Source: Methylaequor sp002691245 (GTDB lineage: Bacteria; Pseudomonadota; Alphaproteobacteria; Methylaequorales; Methylaequoraceae). From it: a DNA stretch of 47,732 nucleotides. Location: the NCBI GenBank assembly GCA_002691245.1, contig NZHH01000033.1:1-47732 (forward strand), written 5' to 3'. Numbering within the stretch: the stretch's first letter is position 1; each line of letters starts with the position of its first letter. This document shows, in pieces, positions 41,668-47,732 of the stretch. Below the pieces are notes generated by a model. It made no database searches. It had not been told where the DNA came from and was given only the letters and a program-made list of their open reading frames with translations. The translations under genes and the position numbers were made by a program.

Positions 41668-42459
41668 CTATTTTAATATAAAATTTACTGGTATTTTGAT
41701 TTTTAATTTTCCTTCAGCATTCAAAACTTCTTTAGGTGGCGTTGGGAAAGAAAATTTTTTTAAGATTTTTATTGTTGCCCTATACAATCTCTTTGGACTT
41801 TTATTTTCGAATTTTATATCTAGTAATTTTCCATTTTTATCTAGTGTGAGTACTGATAAAATTTTTCCTTGTTCTCTTCTTTTTATTGATTGAAGTGGGT
41901 ATGATTTTGATGCCATTTTATTAATTTCAAATGAAATAAAAGTAAGATATTCGCTCAGAAGTTTGTCTACAATTACCGATTTGCTCTCTAATGAAAATTT
42001 TTTTTTTACAGTTCTAACACTATTATTTTGTACGTTACTTTCAAAAATAGGTTCTTTTTTTTTTAAATTTTTAATTTCATTTTGTTGAATAAGTTTGTCT
42101 TCAATTTTTTCATTAGTTACCTTTTCAGGTTTTTTTATCTCTCTAGATTTTTCATCTTTAATTTTCTTCAGTGAAATTTGATCTTTTTCTTTTTCTAATT
42201 TCTTTTTTGAATCTTTTTTATCAGGAATTTGTTTCTTATTTTCAATCTCTTGTTTTTTAGGAATTTCTTTTGTTTCTAGATTTTTTATTTCTGGTTGCTT
42301 TAGTGTGGTTTGTGGTTTACTAAAACTGAATTCTTGGTATTCACTTAGATTTACAACGTATATTTCATTATTTTTTTTTAAGCTAAAATTTGATATTAAT
42401 ACAAAATGTGTAAGTACCGAAAATATAATCGAAAAAGATAGTAATTTATAGTTACTCAT
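41668..42459 (-). CDS. tonB: TonB-family energy transducer
   Basis: A 263-residue protein with one N-terminal membrane helix containing the SxxxH motif (FSVLTH) that couples to ExbB/ExbD. A Lys/Glu/Pro-rich periplasmic stretch follows (about 45-165), then a C-terminal TonB domain: YPLQSIKRREQGKILSVLTL, DKNGKLLDIKF, SPKRLYRATIKILKKFSFPTPP and KIKIPVNFIL. It transmits proton-motive energy to an outer-membrane receptor. It is the last gene of a seven-gene operon; no TonB-dependent receptor is in the window. Overlaps the second exbD by 8 bases. Confidence 0.9.
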   Translation of the reverse strand: MSNYKLLSFSIIFSVLTHFVLISNFSLKKNNEIYVVNLSEYQEFSFSKPQTTLKQPEIKNLETKEIPKKQEIENKKQIPDKKDSKKKLEKEKDQISLKKIKDEKSREIKKPEKVTNEKIEDKLIQQNEIKNLKKKEPIFESNVQNNSVRTVKKKFSLESKSVIVDKLLSEYLTFISFEINKMASKSYPLQSIKRREQGKILSVLTLDKNGKLLDIKFENKSPKRLYRATIKILKKFSFPTPPKEVLNAEGKLKIKIPVNFILK

Positions 42460-42862
42460 TTTTTGATTCTGAAACTTTTATATAAACTTTTTTTAGATTA
42501 CCATCTTTTAGCTTTTTAATAATTTCGTTAAATGTTGAAACTTTTGCATTTTTATCAATATCGATTGTATGTTTTATTTCAGTTGAATTAATAAACTTTG
42601 AAACATCCTCAACTGTAATTATTTCATTTTCATAGATAATTTCATTTTCGTTATTGATAATAAATGTAACTTCGTCTTTGACAAATTCAATTTCTTGTCC
42701 AAATTCTGATACAGGCCTTTCGACTTTAATAGAGTTTTTTTTAGAAACGACACCCGTTAAAAGAAAAAAAATTAATAATAAGAAAATAAGATTGATCATT
42801 GGGATCAAGTTAATTGTGTCACTCAATTTTTTTTTTTGGATTCTAGATTTATTCTTTATCAT
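42452..42862 (-). CDS. exbD: ExbD paralogue lacking the proton-path Asp
   Basis: A 136-residue ExbD-like protein. The membrane helix reads INLIPMINLIFLLLIFFLL; the position that is Asp in ExbD/TolR (LIPLIDVVF) is Asn24 (codon AAT, plus-strand bases 42791-42793, no N nearby). The periplasmic domain looks intact (VTFIINNENEIIYENEIITV and KLKDGNLKKVYIKVSE). It probably pairs with the preceding ExbD, which has the Asp. Overlaps that gene by 14 bases. Confidence 0.88.
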   Translation of the reverse strand: MIKNKSRIQKKKLSDTINLIPMINLIFLLLIFFLLTGVVSKKNSIKVERPVSEFGQEIEFVKDEVTFIINNENEIIYENEIITVEDVSKFINSTEIKHTIDIDKNAKVSTFNEIIKKLKDGNLKKVYIKVSESKNE

Positions 42863-43250
42863 TTGAAAAACTTACATTGATGATCTTATTTGTTTTTAGT
42901 AAGTCCAACAATTTTATTAGTAACTGAATCTTAGTTTTTTTGTCATTCAAGATAACAACTCTTTCAAACGTTAGCTCATTCCACTTTTTAAAAAAATTAT
43001 ATTCTAAGTCTTTCGTACTAAGTTGTTTGTCTTGGTAAATTATCTTGTTATCTCGAAGGTAAATAACCATGATTTTATTATCAATAACATTATTGTTTAT
43101 TTCTTTTTGTTTTAGAACCGAAAAGCTTATTTGATGGTTCTTACTAAAATTTGTCGCTAGCATGAAGAAAACTAACATCAAGAATATTATATCAATGAGC
43201 GGAATTATATTAATTCTTGTCTGCTTTGATTTGATTTTTAACTTTAACAT
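42849..43250 (-). CDS. exbD: ExbD biopolymer transport protein
   Basis: A 133-residue protein with INIIPLIDIIFLMLVFFML and the essential Asp at residue 20. The periplasmic domain follows (VIYLRDNKIIYQDKQLSTKD, LLDLLKTNKIINVSFSND). The frame is open further upstream, but the ATG at 43250 gives the normal MLKLKIKSKQTRINIIP start and sits 2 bases after exbB, so the long form is rejected. Works with ExbB to energise TonB. Confidence 0.92.
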   Translation of the reverse strand: MLKLKIKSKQTRINIIPLIDIIFLMLVFFMLATNFSKNHQISFSVLKQKEINNNVIDNKIMVIYLRDNKIIYQDKQLSTKDLEYNFFKKWNELTFERVVILNDKKTKIQLLIKLLDLLKTNKIINVSFSNDKE

Positions 43251-43252
43251 TA

Positions 43253-43870
43253 TTATTGAATAGCAATTAATTTTCTGAAAAGTAAATCTATGTTGAGAGA
43301 ATGTTTGTTTATTTTTTTTTCTAAAAAATAGTGACTTACTAATGCTGGAATTGCGACTATCAACCCCATAGCTGTTGTTAAAAGTGCCGTCCAAATTCCA
43401 CCTGCTAATATTGATGGATCAACTAGACTTCCTCCAAGTTCTAACTCATTAAAAGAATCAATCATACCGATAACTGTTCCTAATAATCCGATTAACGGAC
43501 TTACTTGTGAAATAATTTCAAGTGAGGGTAAAAGTGATTGCTGCTTATTAAATTCTATATCAACTATTGAATTAATCTCTTCTTCAATTTCCTGTTTTGG
43601 TTTGTTTTCATTAAGTAAATTTAGAATTTGCTTAAGCAAGTTTCTAGAAGACCTTGGAACGAGACTAATAAAATTTTCCTCTACTTCTTTTAAAGTGATT
43701 TTTTGATTTGCCTCATTAATAATTTCTATTAACTTATCAAAGTCTAAACTCTTAAAAAAATAAATCTCTAAATATTTATATATTACAATAGCCAAAGTGA
43801 TAATCGATAGAAAAAATAAAAAAGAAAATATGATACCGCCTTTATCTATGTATGTTAAAAAAAAATCCAT
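43253..43870 (-). CDS. exbB: ExbB/TolQ-family proton channel protein
   Basis: A 205-residue inner-membrane protein. Three helices: about 12-35 (GIIFSFLFFLSIITLAIVIY), 118-140 (VSPLIGLLGTVIGMIDSF) and 155-180 (GGIWTALLTTAMGLIVAIPALV). The conserved Thr residues in the latter two line the proton path. It starts 16 bases after the ABC ATPase gene, linking the importer and the TonB motor in one operon. Confidence 0.93.
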   Translation of the reverse strand: MDFFLTYIDKGGIIFSFLFFLSIITLAIVIYKYLEIYFFKSLDFDKLIEIINEANQKITLKEVEENFISLVPRSSRNLLKQILNLLNENKPKQEIEEEINSIVDIEFNKQQSLLPSLEIISQVSPLIGLLGTVIGMIDSFNELELGGSLVDPSILAGGIWTALLTTAMGLIVAIPALVSHYFLEKKINKHSLNIDLLFRKLIAIQ

Positions 43871-43886
43871 TTAATCTCTTTATTTG

Positions 43887-44636
43887 TTAAATAAGTCCTT
43901 TTAGTAATGATGGAAATTTATTTTTTAAAAATGCATACTCTTCCTGAATATCATTATTGTCAATAGATAGATTTTTCCTTTTCGATTTAACTTTATGTTC
44001 ATATACAACAGAGGCAGGCCTTTTTGAGAAAAAAATTATTCTGTCTCCTAAAAGGATGGCTTCTTTAAGATTATGGGTAATAAGAATTATGGTTAAAGGA
44101 TTGTCTTTCCAATAATTAAGAAGAACATCATATAAACTCTCTGAGGTTGGTTGATCCAGAGAAATAAATGGTTCATCCATCAACAGGATTTTTGGATTTC
44201 TTGCTAAAGCTCTTGCTAAAGAAACTTTTCTTCTCATACCCCCGGAGATTGATTTAGGAAAATAATTCTGAAATTCAAAAAGATCAAAACTATTTAATAA
44301 TTCATCGATCCTTTTTTTATCTTTTTTTTCATCACAAACTAACTCTATATTCTCTCTAACTGTTAACCATGGAAGAAGTCTTGAAGTTTGGAATACGTAT
44401 CCAAAATTTTCATCAATATTTAGTTTTTTTTTATCTAAACGAATAGTTTGATGATCAGTTTCAATTAATCCACCTATGATATTCATTAATGTGGTTTTTC
44501 CACAACCTGATGGACCAACAATACAAACAAATTCATTATTTTTTATTGAAATATTTATATTTTTTAATACTTCGACTTCTGACTTGTCATGTACATTGAA
44601 AAAACTTTTTTTCTTTATTTCGATTTCAAAAGTCAA
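43887..44636 (-). CDS. ABC transporter ATPase, NitT/TauT type
   Basis: A 249-residue nucleotide-binding subunit. Walker A GPSGCGKTTLMNIIGGL near residues 42-58, Q-loop VFQTSRLLPWLTVREN, signature SGGMRRKVSLARAL, Walker B ILLMDEPFISLD and H-loop LITHNLKEAI. The closest general families import nitrate, sulphonates or thiamine precursors. Six bases after the permease gene and 16 before exbB. Confidence 0.94.
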   Translation of the reverse strand: MTFEIEIKKKSFFNVHDKSEVEVLKNINISIKNNEFVCIVGPSGCGKTTLMNIIGGLIETDHQTIRLDKKKLNIDENFGYVFQTSRLLPWLTVRENIELVCDEKKDKKRIDELLNSFDLFEFQNYFPKSISGGMRRKVSLARALARNPKILLMDEPFISLDQPTSESLYDVLLNYWKDNPLTIILITHNLKEAILLGDRIIFFSKRPASVVYEHKVKSKRKNLSIDNNDIQEEYAFLKNKFPSLLKGLI

Positions 44637-44642
44637 AGTTTT

Positions 44643-45392
44643 CTATCTCCATATTGAGATTTTTTTTTCAAATGGTCTCACTAAAATAAACTCTACAAAA
44701 ATTATTAAGAGTACAAATACCAAAGTATAAGCTAAAATTCCAGAGATATCGAAAAATTGGAAAAAGCCAAATAACTTAAAACCCACCCCATTACTTCTTC
44801 CTAAAAGTTCTACAACCAAAACAATTTTCCAAATCAAAGACAAACCTGATCTTGCTGATGATAGAAGATAAGGAAAGAGTTGAGGTAAAATAACTTTAAA
44901 AAAAAATTTTTTTTGAGAAATTTTATAAAACTTGGCGACATCTATATAATCTTTTTCGATAGATCTAGCTCCTTCTCTCATTATTACAGCCACCATTGGA
45001 ATTTTATTTAAAGAAACTGCAAGAATAGCAGCAACTTCATTCAAACCAAACCAGACATAACACAGAATAATAATAACCAATGCAGGAACGTTTAGACCCA
45101 AAATTAGCCAATCATCTAAAAAAGCATTTAGTTTCAAATTTCTGCCCATATATATACCGAAAACTGTGCCAATCAACATTGCAATTATAAAAGATAGTAC
45201 AACTCGTTTAAGAGTTATTGCTGTATGAAAAAAGAGTTCATTATTTTCAGATTCTTCGATGATTTTCATCATTACATCTTTAGGACCTGGTAACAGATCA
45301 ACCTGAATAAAGTAGCTTGAGATTTGCCATAATCCAAAGAAAATTAAGATTGAAGCAATCCTAATAATTGCATTTGGATTTCCCTTTTCCAT
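44643..45392 (-). CDS. ABC transporter permease, NitT/TauT type
   Basis: A 249-residue inner-membrane protein with about six helices. The cytoplasmic coupling (EAA) loop is REGARSIEKDYIDVAKFYKI then FFKVILPQLFPYLLSSARSG. Starts 2 bases after the binding-protein gene. Forms the channel of the importer encoded by the three adjacent genes. Confidence 0.93.
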   Translation of the reverse strand: MEKGNPNAIIRIASILIFFGLWQISSYFIQVDLLPGPKDVMMKIIEESENNELFFHTAITLKRVVLSFIIAMLIGTVFGIYMGRNLKLNAFLDDWLILGLNVPALVIIILCYVWFGLNEVAAILAVSLNKIPMVAVIMREGARSIEKDYIDVAKFYKISQKKFFFKVILPQLFPYLLSSARSGLSLIWKIVLVVELLGRSNGVGFKLFGFFQFFDISGILAYTLVFVLLIIFVEFILVRPFEKKISIWR

Positions 45393-45394
45393 TT

Positions 45395-46390
45395 TTATTG
45401 AGACCAGAAAGTACCCGGTGAGAGAGTTTTTGCTTTACCAACCAATTCACGTCCCCCTATCTTTGATAGAATGGAATATAATTTTTTCGATCCTTCTATT
45501 TGTCTGGTGGTGAAATCAGTGGGAGGTATACCTTCTCTATAAACATCACGAAGGCTTAGGAAAAGATTATCATCTTTGGCATTCATAAAGGGACGGACTT
45601 TGTTCCAAATCTCATCAGACTCGAGCATGATTTTTTTAGTATCCTTTGAAACATTGAGAAATTTATTTAATAAATCTGATTTCCCCTTTGCCCAGTTATC
45701 TTTGAAAACCCAACCTATAACCGGGATACCTCTGGGTAGTTGCAATTTCTGTAAAATATCAGTTATATTTATAACTTTAACGAACTTCTCATTTGTAAGA
45801 AGTTTAGCTTGATAAGGCCAATAGGTTAAGATTGCATCGAAACTGTTTTGTTCAATTTTTTTATTTAATAAAGGTGGAGCACCAAAAATTTGTCTACTTA
45901 CATCTTTTAATTCCATTCCGTATTGTTTTTTAAAATATGCTCTAAAAATAAGCCATCCTTTATCTACTTGGCCTCCAGCAATACCAATTTTTTTTCCTTC
46001 TAAATCTGTTTCATTTATTATTTTAGAATCTTTTGATGCTATCAGCCCTCCAGCTGCCATAGAGTGGGGAACGAAAGTAAACAATCTTCCTTCATTTCTT
46101 TGACGAGATACCCAAAACCAGTCAGTAACAATCATATCTACAGCACCACCTTGCAACGCAACTGCTGCGGCATTTTTACTGGCCAGCTCGATAATCTCTA
46201 AATTAAAGCCATTTTTGGTATCAAGTTCCAAATCTTTTATTAATTTGAGTTCCCAGTTTACGCTACCGTATTGAAGTGAGCCAATCTTCAATGTAGGTTC
46301 TTCACTAAATGATGGTTTTGCAAATAGCATTAAAATAGAGCAAAACAGAATGTTTTGTAAAATAACTTTAAATTTATTTTTGCCAAGCAT
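45395..46390 (-). CDS. ABC transporter substrate-binding protein, NMT1/SsuA-like
   Basis: A 331-residue periplasmic protein. Signal peptide to about residue 29 (LMLFAKPSFSEE). The type II binding fold shows KIGSLQYGSVNWEL, LQGGAVDMIVTDWFWVSRQR, KKIGIAGGQVDKGW and FDAILTYWPYQAKLL; the aromatic-rich pocket (DWFW, WPY) suggests an organic ligand. Relatives bind sulphonates, nitrate or pyrimidine precursors. The pairing with TonB genes suggests a ligand too large or scarce for porins. First gene of the operon. Confidence 0.88.
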   Translation of the reverse strand: MLGKNKFKVILQNILFCSILMLFAKPSFSEEPTLKIGSLQYGSVNWELKLIKDLELDTKNGFNLEIIELASKNAAAVALQGGAVDMIVTDWFWVSRQRNEGRLFTFVPHSMAAGGLIASKDSKIINETDLEGKKIGIAGGQVDKGWLIFRAYFKKQYGMELKDVSRQIFGAPPLLNKKIEQNSFDAILTYWPYQAKLLTNEKFVKVINITDILQKLQLPRGIPVIGWVFKDNWAKGKSDLLNKFLNVSKDTKKIMLESDEIWNKVRPFMNAKDDNLFLSLRDVYREGIPPTDFTTRQIEGSKKLYSILSKIGGRELVGKAKTLSPGTFWSQ

Positions 46391-46409
46391 AATATTTAAT
46401 TAAATTTGT

Positions 46410-46447
46410 GTATTATCAAATATATATTAATTTTTATATATTATCAA
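46410..46447. repeat. Direct repeat in the divergent promoter region
   Basis: TATTATCAA occurs near 46411-46419 and again at 46439-46447, about 28 bases apart, in the 90-base gap between the binding-protein gene (minus) and the TusA-like gene (plus). A possible regulator site, but the region is extremely AT-rich. Confidence 0.25.
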
Positions 46448-46480
46448 TTCAATGTGAATGTAAGCTTTTTTTAAAATTTT

Positions 46481-46717
46481 ATGATTAAACCAAAGAAATA
46501 TAAGTTAGATTTGGATGGTTTCAAATGTCCAGTTCCTGTTTTAAAAATATCAAAGAAGTTCAAAGAAATCAAAAAGGGTGATATCCTACTTGTCTTTACA
46601 GACGATCCTAAAGCGGAAAAAGATATAGATGAGTTAAGTAAGAATATTAATTTAAAAATCTTAAAAAAAAAACATCTTGATAGTGATAAAATGCACTTTA
46701 AATTAGAAAAATACTAA
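46481..46717 (+). CDS. TusA-family sulphur carrier protein
   Basis: A 78-residue protein with the family signature LDLDGFKCPVPVLKISKKFK; the Cys of CPxP is the persulphide site. The second half GDILLVFTDDPKAEKDIDEL matches the fold. TusA-like proteins pass sulphur for tRNA thiolation or cofactor synthesis. Three bases upstream of xseB, so likely co-transcribed with xseB-ispA; divergent from the ABC-TonB operon. Confidence 0.88.
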   Translation: MIKPKKYKLDLDGFKCPVPVLKISKKFKEIKKGDILLVFTDDPKAEKDIDELSKNINLKILKKKHLDSDKMHFKLEKY

Positions 46718-46720
46718 ATT

Positions 46721-46954
46721 ATGACAAACACAATTGAAAAAAAACTTGATGAACTTTCATATGAAGAAGCATTTGAAAAGCTTCAAAATATAGTAAAACT
46801 TTTAGAAGAAGGAAAAGTGAGTCTTGATGAATCAATTAAATACTATGAGCAAGGAATCATTTTAAAAAACCACTGCGAAAAAAAATTAAAAAATGCGGAA
46901 GTTAAAATTAAAAATGTACTAAATAAGTCCGAAAAAAATAGTAGTGAGATTTAA
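46721..46954 (+). CDS. xseB: Exodeoxyribonuclease VII small subunit
   Basis: A 77-residue helical hairpin subunit. LSYEEAFEKLQNIVKLLEEGKVSLDESIKYYEQG is the family core (about residues 12-45, written here as one motif region), followed by CEKKLKNAEVKI. Its stop overlaps the ispA start as TAATG, the usual xseB-ispA coupling. Confidence 0.94.
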   Translation: MTNTIEKKLDELSYEEAFEKLQNIVKLLEEGKVSLDESIKYYEQGIILKNHCEKKLKNAEVKIKNVLNKSEKNSSEI

Positions 46955-47732
46955 TGATAAAAACTGAAAAATTCATTTCAAATTTTGCTAAAGAATTTGA
47001 TGAATTTTTCATTAAACTTTTACCTAAAAATAAATTTTCTAAAAAACTTCACGAAGCAATGAGTTATTCATTAAGTGTTGGGGGTAAGAGACTTCGACCT
47101 ATCTTTCTGGTCGAAATTTCAAAAATTCTTGGTGTAAAATATGAAAGCGCACTCAGATCGGCTGCTGCTGTTGAATTTATACACTGTTATTCTCTAGTTC
47201 ATGATGACTTACCAGCAATGGACGATGACGATTTGAGAAGAGGCCATAATACTTGTCATAAGCAATTTGATGATGCAACAGCTATTCTTGTGGGTGACGC
47301 ATTTCAATCACTTGCATTTGAAATCTTATCCAATAAAAAAACACATTCAGATCCAGAAGTTAGGTGTCAGTTGATAAATGAACTTTCTAATGCTTCAGGT
47401 GCAAAAGGGATGGTTGGTGGTCAAATGTTAGATTTAGAAGCAGAAAATAAAAAATTAAATCTAAAAGAAATCCTTTTTTTACAGAAACTTAAAACAGGTG
47501 AGTTGTTTAGATTTTCTTGTATTGCAGGGCCAATCTTAGCAGGTGAAAAAGATTTAGAAATTTTTATAAAATTTGCTAATAATCTTGGGCTAGCTTTTCA
47601 GATAAAAGACGATCTTCTTGATATTGAAGGGGATGAAAATGCAATGGGGAAAAAAACTGGAAAAGATTTTTCAAGAGGAAAAGGAACTCTAATCTCATTT
47701 TATGGAAAAGAAAATGCAAAAAAAAAATCACA
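46954..47732 (+). CDS. ispA: Farnesyl diphosphate synthase-type polyprenyl synthetase (3' end outside the window)
   Basis: About 259 residues are visible from the ATG at 46954 (MIKTEKFISNFAKEFDEFF); the frame runs off the right edge. SVGGKRLRPIFLVEI, the first Asp motif HDDLPAMDDDDLRRG (DDxxxxD, short-chain bacterial type) and the second, QIKDDLLDIEGD, are present, as is GAKGMVGGQMLDLEAE. It supplies C15 (or mixed) prenyl diphosphates; crtE in the same window carries the C20 step. dxs often follows in proteobacteria. Confidence 0.93.
   Translation, partial: MIKTEKFISNFAKEFDEFFIKLLPKNKFSKKLHEAMSYSLSVGGKRLRPIFLVEISKILGVKYESALRSAAAVEFIHCYSLVHDDLPAMDDDDLRRGHNTCHKQFDDATAILVGDAFQSLAFEILSNKKTHSDPEVRCQLINELSNASGAKGMVGGQMLDLEAENKKLNLKEILFLQKLKTGELFRFSCIAGPILAGEKDLEIFIKFANNLGLAFQIKDDLLDIEGDENAMGKKTGKDFSRGKGTLISFYGKENAKKKS

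Noticed and set aside
42849..43394. Long 181-residue version of the first ExbD with a 48-residue N-terminal addition
   Set aside because: The added part lies wholly inside exbB in another frame and has no family resemblance; the ATG at 43250 gives the normal ExbD start 2 bases after exbB.

Overview
The window is a densely packed, very AT-rich bacterial segment. Many genes overlap by 1-20 bases and there is no gap over 300 bases without a gene. The gene order (yebC-ruvCAB-ybgC-tolQRAB-pal-cpoB-tilS-ftsH-folP-glmM, hisZ-purA, rpoH next to rluD, DUF3126/DUF3429-type genes, xseB-ispA) is that of an alphaproteobacterium. Low GC, compactness, a blue-type proteorhodopsin and a complete retinal pathway point to a streamlined surface-ocean lineage (SAR11/HIMB59/AEGEAN-169-like habit). 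The exact clade cannot be fixed from sequence reading alone. Two blocks (about 440-2440 and 29400-32075) are peppered with N, so reading frames there are less certain.

Layout. Bases 1-3783, minus strand: gapA, a small unknown gene, thiE (frame broken in a homopolymer), efp, a divergent inositol-monophosphatase-like gene, and the start of a coiled-coil repeat protein that runs off the left edge. Bases 3864-20483, plus strand: a tiny gene, zapA, a 5-formyl-THF cyclo-ligase, a YmdB-type phosphoesterase, yebC, ruvC-ruvA-ruvB, the Tol-Pal envelope machine (ybgC, tolQ, tolR, tolA, tolB, an extra 57-residue lipoprotein, pal, cpoB), tilS (second homopolymer frame break), ftsH, folP, glmM and thiD. 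Bases 20466-29643: thiC (minus), an SLC13/RCK_C membrane transporter, serC, hisZ and purA (plus), then rpoH and rluD (minus).

Bases 29643-31238, plus strand, hold two poorly known small genes (one with an HExxH motif) and a phytanoyl-CoA-dioxygenase-like gene that converges on the retinal operon. Bases 31148-37461, minus strand, form the phototrophy operon, transcribed proteorhodopsin-crtE-crtI-crtB-crtY-blh. It makes GGPP, phytoene, lycopene, beta-carotene and finally retinal for the rhodopsin. A strong hairpin terminator separates the rhodopsin from crtE. Then come DUF3429 and DUF3126 genes, an outer-membrane-like protein, a SHOCT-type lipoprotein and a large porin.

Bases 41668-46390, minus strand, are a tight seven-gene operon that fuses a NitT/TauT-like ABC importer (binding protein, permease, ATPase) to its own TonB energiser (ExbB, two ExbD paralogues, TonB). 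The second ExbD has Asn where the proton-path Asp should be. The right edge holds a TusA-like gene, xseB and the start of ispA.

The most interesting points are the ABC-TonB operon with a mixed ExbD pair, the hairpin whose U-tract touches the crtE start codon, a 16-base motif shared by the rhodopsin and porin upstream regions, twin near-identical promoters around a new small lipoprotein in the tol-pal locus, a possibly leaderless rpoH, and the homopolymer frame breaks in thiE and tilS. No rRNA, tRNA, CRISPR array or insertion sequence was recognised.
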